Positions 18,549 through 27,840 are shown, counted from the stretch's first letter. The stretch is 64,000 nt of DNA from Oxalobacteraceae bacterium AB_14 (GCA_000381565.1 KB906725.1:1691731-1755730); one strand, 5' to 3'. Notes: generated by a model not told the origin, from the letters alone. A program made the numbers and translations.

Positions 18549-19121
18549 TCAGTGCTTCTGTGTAATGACCGTTGCAGCATCCCAGTCGCTGCGCAGCAGG
18601 CCGTAGATCACGCTGTCGGAGATCTCGCCGCTGACGAACCAGCGCTCGCGCAACAAGCCTTCGCGCCGGAAGTGCAGGCCTTCCAGGATGCGGCCGGAGG
18701 CAATGTTGTCGGGATGGATATCGGCTTCGATGCGGTGCAGCTCCAGCGGGCCGAAGCCATGGGCGATCAGCGCGGCCAGCGCTTCCTGCATGTAGCGTTT
18801 GCCCCAGTGCGGTTGCGCCAGCATGTAGCCGATGTCGCAGCGATGGTTGCGGCGGTCGAAGGCATACAGCGTGGCGGTGCCGATCAGCTCGCCGTCCGGC
18901 AGCACCACCGCCAGGCGCAGCGCGCTGCCGTCCCGGTAGCCCTTGAGGGTTTGTTCGATGTTGTCGACAGCCTGGGCGGCGTGCAGCCACGGGCCGCTGC
19001 TCCAGTAGCGCAGCGCGACGGGATCGGAGAACAGGCGGAACATGGCGTCGGCGTCGCCGCGGTCGACGAAGCGCAGGGTCAGGCGGGCGGTTTGCAACTG
19101 GAAGGGTTCGAAGCTCGGCAT
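18549..19121 (-). CDS. GNAT-family N-acetyltransferase (RimJ/RimL type)
   Basis: A 190-residue acetyltransferase using acetyl-CoA. LQTARLTLRFVDRGDADAMF at the start and the later IGYMLAQPHWGKRYMQEALA and HRIEADIHPDNIASGRILE motifs match the ribosomal-protein/spermidine-type GNAT group. The substrate is not predictable. It stands alone on the minus strand, with about 130 bases to the two-component operon downstream and a divergent PEP-CTERM gene upstream. Confidence 0.88.
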   Translation of the reverse strand: MPSFEPFQLQTARLTLRFVDRGDADAMFRLFSDPVALRYWSSGPWLHAAQAVDNIEQTLKGYRDGSALRLAVVLPDGELIGTATLYAFDRRNHRCDIGYMLAQPHWGKRYMQEALAALIAHGFGPLELHRIEADIHPDNIASGRILEGLHFRREGLLRERWFVSGEISDSVIYGLLRSDWDAATVITQKH

Positions 19122-19264
19122 GCTGGTTCTTCTGTTGATAGGCGGCCTGTCAGCTTAGCGGATTTCATACGTCCGTTGGTGATTTTCATAATACCGGCGA
19201 TGGGAAATAATGATATTATTAAGGCAATAGGTATTATTCTTCTCATATCCTCAAGGACCGCTCC

Positions 19265-20350
19265 ATGATCGCTCGCACCTGCATCGCCGTCGCCGCCGCA
19301 ACCCTTTTGTCCGGAACTGCCTGCGCAGCGCCGCTGACCGCCAACCAAATGCTGCAACAGTTTAACGTTGTCGTCAGCGGCAACCTGACCTCGACCTCGC
19401 ACGTGGACGGCCGCGCCTATGTGGGCTTGAACGCCAATGGCGGCGACTACGTGCAGCACGCCGGCGATACGCCGGCCTCGGCCTATGCCGGCCTGACCGT
19501 GGGCGGCACGCTCAGCGGCAATGTGCATGTGAACGGCCTGGGCCTGGTGACCGGCGGCGACGCCAACGGCATCAACGTCAACACCGGTTCCTCCTACGTG
19601 GGCGGCTCCGCGAGTGGCTCCAGCTTCAACGGCGACGCCTGGGTAGCCGGCACCGCCAGCAGCGTCAACTTCAACGGCGGCGCCCATGCGGGCAGCTACG
19701 TCAACACCAATCACAACAATGTGCTGGCCGCGCCGACTGGCGTGATGAACAGCACGCTGGCGGCTTCAACCTCGACCAATTTCGGCGCGGTGATGACCGG
19801 CCTGTCGAGCCAACTGTCGGCGCTGCACGCGACGGCCGGCACCGCTGTCACGTACAGCAACAACGACAGCAATGTGCTGCTGAGCGGCACCGCCGTCAAT
19901 GGCGTGCTGGTGTTCGACCTGACGCAGGACGAGAGCAAGATCTTCTCCAGCAAGGTGACCGATATTTCCTTCAACCTGGGCGGCGCCAGCACGGTGATCT
20001 TCAACACCGACGACAGCAACCTGAGCCTGTACGCCAATTTCAACCAGGCGCAAACCCTGGGTAGCAAGCTGATCTGGAACTTCGCCGGCCACGACACCAG
20101 CGTCACCGTCGGCCGCACCTTCGGCGGCCAGGTGCTGGTGGCCGATGGCAGCTTCAGCAACGTCGGCGGCGCCAATGTCGAGGGCGGCGTGTTCGCCAAA
20201 ACGCTGAACCAGTACGGCGAGATCCACCTGCAGAGCTTTACCGGCTCGGTGCCGGCCGCGCCGGTGCCGGAACCGGAAACCTACGCCATGCTGCTGGCCG
20301 GCCTGGGCCTGATGGGGGCGATGCTGCGCCGCCGCAAACAGCCAGGCTAA
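19265..20350 (+). CDS. Choice-of-anchor A family PEP-CTERM protein
   Basis: A 361-residue exported protein. A signal peptide is seen at residues 1-21 (ending ACAAP). The middle carries Gly/Asn/Ser-rich beta-structured sequence of the choice-of-anchor A domain (FNVVVSGNLTSTSHVDGRAY). The C-terminus is a PEP-CTERM sorting signal: PEPETYAMLLAGLGL followed by a hydrophobic stretch and RRRKQPG. Such proteins are processed by an exosortase and are linked to exopolysaccharide or biofilm surfaces. No exosortase is in the window. The 48 bases at 20264-20311 are nearly identical to 21254-21301 of the next gene. Confidence 0.9.
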   Translation: MIARTCIAVAAATLLSGTACAAPLTANQMLQQFNVVVSGNLTSTSHVDGRAYVGLNANGGDYVQHAGDTPASAYAGLTVGGTLSGNVHVNGLGLVTGGDANGINVNTGSSYVGGSASGSSFNGDAWVAGTASSVNFNGGAHAGSYVNTNHNNVLAAPTGVMNSTLAASTSTNFGAVMTGLSSQLSALHATAGTAVTYSNNDSNVLLSGTAVNGVLVFDLTQDESKIFSSKVTDISFNLGGASTVIFNTDDSNLSLYANFNQAQTLGSKLIWNFAGHDTSVTVGRTFGGQVLVADGSFSNVGGANVEGGVFAKTLNQYGEIHLQSFTGSVPAAPVPEPETYAMLLAGLGLMGAMLRRRKQPG

Positions 20351-20416
20351 AAGTACTTCGTGGCAACGGAACGTGATATACTTGAAGTAATTTAATTTGC
20401 CATCAAGGAACTTTTC

Positions 20417-21346
20417 ATGGTCGCTGTCACGAAAACCGCTGTTTCTGCTGTCGTTCTTGCAATCGCCGCCCTGGGTAGCGCGCAGGCTGCCGTGCTGGAT
20501 CTGGGGCTGCAAGGCGCCAATGTATTTTCCTTCACCGACTTCAAGGCGCCCAGCGCCGACGTCGAAGGCGCCATCATGGCCGGCCGCGATGTCCAGCTGG
20601 CCAATTACTCGGTCAACGCCAACAACGTCGACGCCTTCGGCAGCTACTCGCTGATCGCCGGCCGCAACCTGAAATTCACCAGCGGCTCGATCAAGAACGG
20701 CGACACCTTTGTCGGCGGCAAAGCCAGCCTGACGCAGAGCGTCGATGTGTACTCGAAAATCAAGACCGGCGCCGCACCCGTCAACATGACTGTGCTGGCC
20801 GGCCAGCTGACGTCGACTTCGAACTCGCTGTCCAAGCTGTCGACCACCGGCACCGCCACCGAGCAGTGGGGCGGGCTGAACATCGCCGGCAGCAAGAAGG
20901 GGGTGGAAGTGATCGACATCGACGCCAAGACGCTGTCGAAAGTCAGCTACTTCAACTTCAGCAACCTGAACGCCGGTTCCACGCTGATCCTGAACGTCAG
21001 CGGCGACAAGGGCAGCTTCAACGGCGGCTACCAGGGCTTCGAGAACTACAACGTGCTGTTCAACTTCTACCAGGCGACCGACCTGGGCATCCACACCGGC
21101 CTGACCGCCAACATCCTGGCGCCGCTGGCCAGCGTCGACGGCGGCAGCGGCGTGATCAACGGCAATGTGATCGTCGATTCGTGGAGCTCGTCGGTGCAGA
21201 TCAACGCCAACCACTTCTTCAAGCCGACCAACGTGACGGGTTTCACCTCCCCCGTGCCGGAACCGGAAACCTACGCCATGCTGCTGGCGGGCCTGGGCCT
21301 GGTGGGCTTTATGGCGCGCCGTCGCAAGCTGGCCGCGGCACGCTGA
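20417..21346 (+). CDS. PEP-CTERM surface protein, second of a pair
   Basis: A 309-residue exported protein with a signal peptide at about residues 1-24 (LGSAQAAVLD), a choice-of-anchor-A-like body (LGLQGANVFSFTDFKAP, AGRDVQLANYSVN), and a PEP-CTERM signal at the end: PEPETYAMLLAGLGLVGF, then RRRKLAAAR. It is 66 bases downstream of a similar gene and probably arose by duplication or shared sorting-signal exchange. Its 3' end overlaps the convergent TetR gene by 38 bases. Confidence 0.88.
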   Translation: MVAVTKTAVSAVVLAIAALGSAQAAVLDLGLQGANVFSFTDFKAPSADVEGAIMAGRDVQLANYSVNANNVDAFGSYSLIAGRNLKFTSGSIKNGDTFVGGKASLTQSVDVYSKIKTGAAPVNMTVLAGQLTSTSNSLSKLSTTGTATEQWGGLNIAGSKKGVEVIDIDAKTLSKVSYFNFSNLNAGSTLILNVSGDKGSFNGGYQGFENYNVLFNFYQATDLGIHTGLTANILAPLASVDGGSGVINGNVIVDSWSSSVQINANHFFKPTNVTGFTSPVPEPETYAMLLAGLGLVGFMARRRKLAAAR

Positions 21347-21989
21347 TCGCCGACAGCACCATATCGACGATGACCTTCTCGGCATCGTCGAAGTCCTTCC
21401 TGGTGAGCTGCTTGCGGTTCAACACCAGCGCCATCTGCGCCGAAAAGTCCGCATAGGACTGGGTCATCGCCCAGATGGCGAACAGCAGGTGCGTCGCATT
21501 GATCGGCGCGATCTTGCCCTCGCTGATCCACTTCTCGAACACCTCGATATCCTTGCGCACCAGCGGCACCACGCGGTTCTGGATCTGCGCGCCGTACATC
21601 TGCGCGCCGCTGATCACCTCCATCGCGTACACGCGCGAGGCCCACGGCTGCTCGCGCGAAAATTTCAGTTTGGCCTGCACGTAGGTGCGCAGCACGTCGC
21701 GCGGGTCCTGGTCGGCGGCGGCCAGGTTTTCCATCCGTTCCAGCCACTCGTCCAGCACCTCGTCCAGCACGCGCTGGTACAACGCCTGCTTGGTGGGGAA
21801 GTAGTACATCAGGTTCTGCTTCGACAGGCCGGCGTTCTCCGCCACGGTGGCGATCGAGGTGCCTTCGTAGCCGCATTCGGCGAACACCCGCACCGCCTCG
21901 GCGGCGATGTCGGCTTCCAGTTTGTCGCGATTGAGAACGCGCCGCTTGATTTTCGGCGCTGGCTCGGCATTCAGTTTTGCTGTCGGCAT
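21309..21989 (-). CDS. TetR-family regulator, RutR-like
   Basis: A 226-residue regulator with a helix-turn-helix at about residues 28-75 (GYEGTSIATVAENAGLSKQN, then MYYFPTKQALYQ). The C-terminal domain resembles RutR/YcdC, notably the segment SEGKIAPINATHLLFAIWAM and the following SYADFSAQ. RutR of E. coli senses uracil and controls pyrimidine use, which fits the pyrimidine catabolic genes that begin 1.7 kb away. The start ATG 21989 lies 19 bases inside the end of the upstream mocR-type gene, so the two are coupled. Ligand assignment is inference. Confidence 0.85.
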   Translation of the reverse strand: MPTAKLNAEPAPKIKRRVLNRDKLEADIAAEAVRVFAECGYEGTSIATVAENAGLSKQNLMYYFPTKQALYQRVLDEVLDEWLERMENLAAADQDPRDVLRTYVQAKLKFSREQPWASRVYAMEVISGAQMYGAQIQNRVVPLVRKDIEVFEKWISEGKIAPINATHLLFAIWAMTQSYADFSAQMALVLNRKQLTRKDFDDAEKVIVDMVLSAISVPRPACDGAP

Positions 21990-23446
21990 GTGAGTCTCAG
22001 GAAGGTCAGGAGTTGAGGATGGTCGGTGTAGGCCACGTTGAAGCGGAACCAAATCGATTCCGGCGCGCGCAGCATGAAGAAATCGCACGGCGACAGCAGG
22101 ATGCCGGACTTGAGCGCCAGGTCGGCGATGATCTTGCCGTTCCAGTCGGCGCTCGGCGCCTCGCGCCAGCCGGCGCTGACGAACATGCCGCCGCGCGGCC
22201 TGGCCAGCGGCTCCATGCCGACGCTGCGCAAGCTGTCGATGGCGCGTTCGCGGCCGGCTTCCAGCTGGGTGGACAGCTTGTCCACCATGCGCTTGTAGGG
22301 CCGCGCGGTGATGGCGTGGTAGACGGCGCGCTCGTTGATCTCGGAGGTGGTCAGCCCGGCCAGCATCTTCACCCGCAGCAGCTCGGGGATCAGCGAGGCC
22401 GAGGCGCAGATCGAACCCACGCGCAGCACCGGCGACAAGGTCTTGGAGAAGCTGCCGACGCGGATCACGCGCCGCAGGCCGTCCATCGCCGCCAGCGAGG
22501 CTTCGCCGCGCGGCGCCAGTTCGCGGTAGATGTCGTCCTCCACCAGCCAGAAATCGAACTGCTCGGCCAGGCCCAGCAAGCGGTGCGCCTGCGCCACGCT
22601 GAGCGAAGTGCCCAGCGGGTTTTGCAGCACCGTGTTGACGAACATGAGCTTGGGCTGGGTCTGCGCGGCCTGCCGCGCCAGCGCGTCGAAATCGAGGCCA
22701 TGCTCGCCGCGCGGTATGCCGACCGGCACGCAGCCGTGGTGGCGTATCAGCGACAGCAGGTTGCTGTAGCCGGGATCTTCGACCAACACGGTGTCGCCCG
22801 GCTTGGTCAGCGTGCGCAGGATCAGGTCGAAGGCGTGGGTGGCGCCGTGGGTCAGCAGCACCTGCTCCGGTTCGACCGGGAACAGCTCGTCGCTCAGCGT
22901 CGACGACAGCTGCTGGCGCAGCGACGGAAAGCCCAGCGGATGGCCGTAGCCGCGCAGCCGGTTGGCGGGAATGCGCATCGCATGGCGCACGGCGTCGAGG
23001 ATGGTGTCCTCGCCGTACCATTCGGGCGGCAGCCAGCCGGCGCCCACTGCCAGCGCGTCCGAGGTGCCGGAATACAGGTCGGGGGTGAGGGCGTCGATGG
23101 CGGTCGGCGCGGCCTGCAGTGTGGACGGCAGCAAGGTCGCCGGAATGTCCTGGCGCGCCACGAAATAGCCGGATCCGCGGCGCGATGACAACAGCCCGAG
23201 CGTCACCAGACGGTCATAGGATTCGACAACTGTAAAGGTGCTGATGCCATTACACTTGGCGAATTGCCGCACCGAGGGCATTTTCGTTCCGATGCGCAAC
23301 TCCCTGCGGCCCACCATCCCACTGATGGCCGAGACGATCTGGTCGACCAGGCTGCCCTTCTTGCTGCGCTCTATGGCGAGCACGGGCCAGCCCACCGCTC
23401 CGGGCGGGCGGCCGGCTTGATCGATCGCAGGATACGCTGGTTCCAT
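21971..23446 (-). CDS. MocR/GntR-type regulator with aminotransferase-like domain
   Basis: A 491-residue PLP-dependent regulator. Residues about 30-95 form a GntR winged helix (GTKMPSVRQFAKCNGISTFT); the rest is a class I aminotransferase fold with the PLP lysine in VGSFSKTLSPVLR and the LVEDPGYSNLL motif. ATG 23446 has GGAG seven bases upstream; a GTG four codons earlier is less likely. It is transcribed divergently from the transaminase gene at 23650 and probably controls it, as MocR-type regulators usually act on neighbouring amine or amino-acid genes. Confidence 0.9.
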   Translation of the reverse strand: MEPAYPAIDQAGRPPGAVGWPVLAIERSKKGSLVDQIVSAISGMVGRRELRIGTKMPSVRQFAKCNGISTFTVVESYDRLVTLGLLSSRRGSGYFVARQDIPATLLPSTLQAAPTAIDALTPDLYSGTSDALAVGAGWLPPEWYGEDTILDAVRHAMRIPANRLRGYGHPLGFPSLRQQLSSTLSDELFPVEPEQVLLTHGATHAFDLILRTLTKPGDTVLVEDPGYSNLLSLIRHHGCVPVGIPRGEHGLDFDALARQAAQTQPKLMFVNTVLQNPLGTSLSVAQAHRLLGLAEQFDFWLVEDDIYRELAPRGEASLAAMDGLRRVIRVGSFSKTLSPVLRVGSICASASLIPELLRVKMLAGLTTSEINERAVYHAITARPYKRMVDKLSTQLEAGRERAIDSLRSVGMEPLARPRGGMFVSAGWREAPSADWNGKIIADLALKSGILLSPCDFFMLRAPESIWFRFNVAYTDHPQLLTFLRLTCRQQN

Positions 23447-23472
23447 CCTTGACTCCACTTAAAGCGCAAAGC

Positions 23473-23632
23473 AAAACTGTAGTGTTTTTGTTGCCAGTAC
23501 GGTTGGACAGTTTTGATATTTGTGTATCTGTGCCATAGTTGTTGCGCTGTCTATTATTGCATCATCATTTTGCCAACTGGTAAATTTTTTTACGGTTCGT
23601 CAAAAAAATCCACACGTTTGCGAGCAAACTGT
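23473..23632. promoter_or_regulatory. mocR-transaminase intergenic region with repeated AAACTGT boxes
   Basis: AAAACTGT at 23473-23480 and its inverse ACAGTTTT at 23507-23514 form a perfect 8-bp inverted pair. A third AAACTGT is at 23626-23632, just before the transaminase ribosome site. The region between is AT-rich and must hold the divergent promoters. Binding by the MocR-type regulator is inference. Confidence 0.5.
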
Positions 23633-23649
23633 TATTCCAGGAGATGAGC

Positions 23650-24966
23650 ATGAACGAATCCAGACCTGAATCGATGGCGTCCTTCTGGATGCCCTTCACG
23701 AACAACCGAGATTTCAAGGCCCATCCGCGCCTGCTGGTGTCGGCCAACGGCATGTACTACAAGGACGTCGACGGCAACAGCATCCTGGACGGCACCGCCG
23801 GCCTGTGGTGCGTGCCGTGCGGCCACGCGCAGCCGAAGATCGTCGCCGCCGTGCGCGAGATGGTGGGCCAGCTCGATTTCGCGCCGACCTTCCAGATGGG
23901 CCACCCGGCCGCCTTCGACCTGGCCGAAAAGCTGATGGAGTACACCAACCACAAATTCGGCCAGGTGTTCTACACCAACTCCGGTTCCGAGGCGGTGGAC
24001 ACGGCGCTGAAGATCGCGCTGGCGTACCACAAGGCGCGCGGTGAGGCGAGCCGCACGCGCCTGATCGGCCGCGAGCGCGGCTACCACGGCGTCGGCTTCG
24101 GCGGCATCTCGGTGGGCGGCATCGCCGGCAACCGCAAGCCTTATGGCGTGATGCTGCCCGGCGTCGATCACCTGCCGCACACGCACAACCTGGAGAAGAA
24201 CGCCTACACGCGTGGCGAGCCGGAATACGGCACCGAGCTGGCCGACGAACTGGAACGCATCGTCGCGCTGCATGACGCGTCGACCATCGCGGCGGTGATC
24301 GTCGAACCGGTGGCCGGCTCCACCGGCGTGCTGATACCGCCCAAGGGTTACCTGAAGCGCCTGCGCGAGCTGTGCACCAAGCACGGCATCCTGCTGATCT
24401 TCGATGAAGTGATCACGGGCTTCGGCCGCTTGACGACGCCGTTCGCGGCCGACTACTTCGACGTCGAGCCGGACATGATGACCACCGCCAAAGGCCTGAC
24501 CAACGGTGTGATTCCGATGGGCGCGGTGTTCAGTAAAAAATTCATCCACGACGCCTTCATGGAAGCACCGCCCGGCATTGAGCTGTTCCACGGCTACACC
24601 TACTCGGGCCACCCGGTCGCCTGCGCCGCCTCGCTGGCGACGCTCGAAGTGTTCAAGGAACAGAAGATCCTCGAACACGCCGCCGGCATGGCTGAATACT
24701 GGGCCGACGCAGTGCACTCGCTCAAAGGACTGCCGCACGTGATCGACATCCGCACCATCGGCCTGATCGCAGGCATCGAGCTGGCGCCGATCGCCGGCAA
24801 GCCGGGCGCGCGCGCCTTCGCCGCCTTCAAGCAGGCCTTTGCCGACGGCGTCTTGATACGCACCACCGGCGACATCATCGCTTTGTCGCCACCGCTGGTA
24901 CTGGAGAAGAAGCATATCGACGAACTTTTTGGAAAGCTGACGACTGTACTTAAAAACCTAGCCTGA
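23650..24966 (+). CDS. Beta-alanine:pyruvate transaminase (class III omega-aminotransferase)
   Basis: Transfers the amino group of beta-alanine (or 3-aminoisobutyrate) to pyruvate, giving malonate (or methylmalonate) semialdehyde and alanine. The 438-residue size, the N-terminal SFWMPFTNNRDFKAHPRLL, the PLP-site FDEVITGFGRL near residue 252 and the Lys in TTAKGLTNGVIPMG near residue 284 match the class. ATG 23650 is chosen because AGGAG at 23639-23643 is six bases upstream; ATG 23644 touches that site. It is the first gene of the beta-alanine end of pyrimidine degradation. Confidence 0.92.
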   Translation: MNESRPESMASFWMPFTNNRDFKAHPRLLVSANGMYYKDVDGNSILDGTAGLWCVPCGHAQPKIVAAVREMVGQLDFAPTFQMGHPAAFDLAEKLMEYTNHKFGQVFYTNSGSEAVDTALKIALAYHKARGEASRTRLIGRERGYHGVGFGGISVGGIAGNRKPYGVMLPGVDHLPHTHNLEKNAYTRGEPEYGTELADELERIVALHDASTIAAVIVEPVAGSTGVLIPPKGYLKRLRELCTKHGILLIFDEVITGFGRLTTPFAADYFDVEPDMMTTAKGLTNGVIPMGAVFSKKFIHDAFMEAPPGIELFHGYTYSGHPVACAASLATLEVFKEQKILEHAAGMAEYWADAVHSLKGLPHVIDIRTIGLIAGIELAPIAGKPGARAFAAFKQAFADGVLIRTTGDIIALSPPLVLEKKHIDELFGKLTTVLKNLA

Positions 24967-24971
24967 CCCCC

Positions 24972-25040
24972 GTCGTCCCCGCGAAAGCGGGGACCCATGC
25001 TGAGCGTCTTCAGCATGGACTCCCGCTTTCGCGGGAGGTC
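24972..25040. repeat. Dispersed palindromic intergenic repeat, copy 3
   Basis: A variant with arms CCCCGCGAAAGCGGGG and TCCCGCTTTCGCGGGA around CAGCATGGAC, shorter than the other full copies. It lies between the transaminase and alanine dehydrogenase genes. Confidence 0.8.
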
Positions 25041-25090
25041 GCTGCTCCTGAGGCGCAGCGACGGAGGTGGCGAATAACGAGGAGAACACC

Positions 25091-26206
25091 ATGCTGGTAG
25101 GCGTCCCAAAAGAGATCAAGAACCAGGAGTCCCGCGTTGGCCTTACCCCGGCCAGCGTGAAGGAACTCGTATTGCGTGGCCATCAAGTACTTGTGCAGAA
25201 AAACGCCGGCGTAGCCATCGGCCTGTCCGATGCGATGTATGAAGGCGCCGGCGCCACCATCATCGAAGCGGCGTCCGAAATCTTCGCCCGCGCCGAGATG
25301 ATCGTCAAAGTTAAGGAACCGCAGCCGGAAGAATGCGCGATGCTGCGCAAGGGGCAGATCCTTTACACCTACCTGCACCTGGCGCCGGACCCGGAACAGA
25401 CCAAGGCGCTGGTGGGATCGGGCGCTGTTTGCATCGCCTACGAAACCATCACCGGCGCCAACGGCGGCTTGCCGCTGCTGGCGCCGATGAGCGAAGTGGC
25501 GGGGCGCATGTCGATCCAGGCGGGTGCCGCGCACCTGGAGAAATCCAAGGGCGGCATGGGCCTGCTGCTGGGCGGCGTGCCGGGCGTGGCGCCGGGCCAT
25601 ATCGCCATCATCGGCGCCGGCGTGGTCGGCACCAATGCCTTGCAGATGGCGGTCGGCATCGGCGCGCGCGTGACGATTTTGGACAAGAACATCGACCGCC
25701 TGCGCCAGCTGGATCTGATCTACGGCAACCGCATCTCGACCATGTATTCGAACGCACACTCGATCGAAGAAGCGGTGCTCGATGCGGATCTGGTGATCGG
25801 CGGCGTGCTGGTGCCCGGCGCGGCGGCGCCCAAGCTGGTGACCAAGGACATGATCTCGCGCATGAAGCCTGGCGCGGTGGTGGTGGACGTCGCCATCGAC
25901 CAGGGCGGCTGCTTTGAAACCTCGTACGCCACCACGCACGAAAAGCCGACCTACGTGGTCGACGGCGTGGTGCACTACTGCGTGGCCAACATGCCGGGCG
26001 CCGTCGCCCGCACGTCGACCTTCGCACTGAATAACGCGACCATCGGCCACGCGCTGGCGCTGGCCGACAAGGGCTGGCAGAAAGCGCTGAAAGCCAATCC
26101 GCACCTGAAGAACGGTTTGAATGTCTGTCTCGGTCACGTCACCTACGAAGCGGTGGCGCACGGCCTTGGCTATACCTATGTAGACCCGGACAGCCTGCTG
26201 GGCTGA
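25091..26206 (+). CDS. ald: Alanine dehydrogenase
   Basis: NAD-dependent oxidative deamination of L-alanine to pyruvate and ammonia. The 371-residue length is typical. The start MLVGVPKEIKNQESRVGLTP is the family signature and ATG 25091 is preceded by GAGGAGA. The NAD fold IIGAGVVGTNALQMA is near residue 172, and KVKEPQPEE near residue 74 contains the substrate-binding lysine. Beside the beta-alanine:pyruvate transaminase it would regenerate pyruvate from the alanine formed, closing an amino-group cycle. Confidence 0.95.
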   Translation: MLVGVPKEIKNQESRVGLTPASVKELVLRGHQVLVQKNAGVAIGLSDAMYEGAGATIIEAASEIFARAEMIVKVKEPQPEECAMLRKGQILYTYLHLAPDPEQTKALVGSGAVCIAYETITGANGGLPLLAPMSEVAGRMSIQAGAAHLEKSKGGMGLLLGGVPGVAPGHIAIIGAGVVGTNALQMAVGIGARVTILDKNIDRLRQLDLIYGNRISTMYSNAHSIEEAVLDADLVIGGVLVPGAAAPKLVTKDMISRMKPGAVVVDVAIDQGGCFETSYATTHEKPTYVVDGVVHYCVANMPGAVARTSTFALNNATIGHALALADKGWQKALKANPHLKNGLNVCLGHVTYEAVAHGLGYTYVDPDSLLG

Positions 26207-26228
26207 TGCCGAAATTTGAAGGAACATC

Positions 26229-27731
26229 ATGAGCAACCTGGACACCATCACCCATTACATCAACGGCGTAAAAGTCGATACGCAAAGCGGCCGCTATGCG
26301 AACGTATTCAATCCCGCGCTGGGCGAACCGGTGGCCAGGGTCGCCCTGGGTACGACGGAAGAAGTCGATGCCGCCGTGCGCGCAGCGGAAGCAGCATTCC
26401 CGGCTTGGGCCGCCACGCCGCCGCTGACGCGCGCCCGTGTTTTGTTCAAGTACCTGCAACTGTGCCAGCAGCACACCGACGAATTCGCGGCGATGCTCAC
26501 GCGTGAACACGGCAAGACCTTCGCCGATGCGCAAGGCGAAGTGGCGCGCGGCATCGAGATGGTGGAATTCGCGGTTGGCATTCCGCAGCTGTTGAAAGGC
26601 GAATTCACCGACCAGATCTCGCGCGGCATCGACGCCTGGTCGATGCGACAGGCGCTGGGCGTGGTGGCCGGCATCACGCCGTTCAACTTCCCGGTGATGG
26701 TGCCGATGTGGATGTTCCCGGTTGCCATCGCATGTGGGAACACCTTTATTCTCAAGCCTTCCGAGCGCGATCCTTCACCGTCGCTGCTGCATGCGCGACT
26801 GCTGAAGGAAGCCGGCTTGCCGGACGGCGTGTTCAACGTCATCCAGGGCGACAAGGTGACGGTTGACGCCTTGCTCGATCATCCGGTGGTGCAGGCGGTG
26901 AGCTTCGTCGGATCGACGCCGATCGCCGAATACATCTACTCGCGCGGCTGCGCTGCGGGCAAGCGCGTGCAGGCATTGGGCGGCGCGAAGAACCACATGG
27001 TCGTCATGCCGGATGCGGACATGGAGATGACCGTCGATGCGCTGATGGGCGCGGCCTACGGTTCGGCCGGCGAACGCTGCATGGCGATCTCCGTGGTGGT
27101 GGCGGTTGGCGATGCGGGCGACAAGATCGTCGATGCACTGGCAAAGCGCACCGCCGCACTGAAAGTGCGCGACGGCATGGCGTCGGATGCGGAAATGGGG
27201 CCTGTCGTTTCCAGCGCGGCCAAGCAGCGCATAGAGCGCCTGATCGGCGAGGGTGTGGAGCAGGGCGCGACACTGGTGGTCGATGGGCGCAATCACGTCG
27301 TCGCTGGGCGCGAGAACGGCTTCTTCATCGGCGGCACTTTGTTCGATCACGTCACGCCGGACATGACGATCTACAAGGAAGAGATTTTCGGCCCCGTGCT
27401 GTGCATGCTGCGTTCGCCGGACGTGGGCAGCGCGGTGGAGCTGATCAACCGCAACGAGTACGGCAACGGCGTGGCGATTTACACACGCGATGGCGGCGTG
27501 GCGCGCGAGTTTGTGCGCCAGATCCAGGTCGGCATGGTGGGCGTGAACGTGCCGCTGCCGGTGCCGATGGCCTTCAATAGTTTCGGCGGATGGAAGCGCA
27601 GCCTGTTCGGCGACCATCACGCATACGGTCCTGAAGGCGTGCGTTTCTACACGCGCCACAAGGCGGTGATGCAGCGCTGGCCGAACACCGCAAGCGCTGG
27701 CGCAGAATTTGCATTCCCACAGATGAAGTAA
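26229..27731 (+). CDS. mmsA: CoA-acylating (methyl)malonate-semialdehyde dehydrogenase
   Basis: Converts malonate semialdehyde to acetyl-CoA, or methylmalonate semialdehyde to propionyl-CoA, with NAD and CoA. The 500-residue aldehyde dehydrogenase shows the MmsA signatures TPFNFPVMVPMWMFP near residue 150, GGAKNHMVVMPDAD near residue 250 and the catalytic Cys in SAGERCMAIS near residue 283. MmsA-type enzymes lack the general-base Glu of ordinary aldehyde dehydrogenases. It starts 22 bases after ald. It is the last step after pyrimidine-derived beta-alanine and 3-aminoisobutyrate. Confidence 0.94.
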   Translation: MSNLDTITHYINGVKVDTQSGRYANVFNPALGEPVARVALGTTEEVDAAVRAAEAAFPAWAATPPLTRARVLFKYLQLCQQHTDEFAAMLTREHGKTFADAQGEVARGIEMVEFAVGIPQLLKGEFTDQISRGIDAWSMRQALGVVAGITPFNFPVMVPMWMFPVAIACGNTFILKPSERDPSPSLLHARLLKEAGLPDGVFNVIQGDKVTVDALLDHPVVQAVSFVGSTPIAEYIYSRGCAAGKRVQALGGAKNHMVVMPDADMEMTVDALMGAAYGSAGERCMAISVVVAVGDAGDKIVDALAKRTAALKVRDGMASDAEMGPVVSSAAKQRIERLIGEGVEQGATLVVDGRNHVVAGRENGFFIGGTLFDHVTPDMTIYKEEIFGPVLCMLRSPDVGSAVELINRNEYGNGVAIYTRDGGVAREFVRQIQVGMVGVNVPLPVPMAFNSFGGWKRSLFGDHHAYGPEGVRFYTRHKAVMQRWPNTASAGAEFAFPQMK

Positions 27732-27736
27732 GCTCC

Positions 27737-27813
27737 GTCATTCCCGCGCAGGCGGGAATCCATAGAACGCATGACCGCATGCAAAGTATGGGTCCCCGCT
27801 TTCGCGAGGACGA
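27737..27813. repeat. Dispersed palindromic intergenic repeat, copy 4
   Basis: Left hairpin CATTCCCGCGCAGGCGGGAA followed by TCCATAGAACGC, right arm GGTCCCCGCTTTCGCGAGGA. It lies between mmsA and preT, ending 27 bases before the preT start codon. Confidence 0.8.
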
Positions 27814-27840
27814 CGCTCACCAAATAAGCCAGGAAATCGT

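Noticed and set aside
21309..23021. A 570-codon fusion of an upstream segment with the TetR regulator
   Set aside because: The upstream part is an out-of-frame reading of the mocR-type gene; the regulator begins at ATG 21989.
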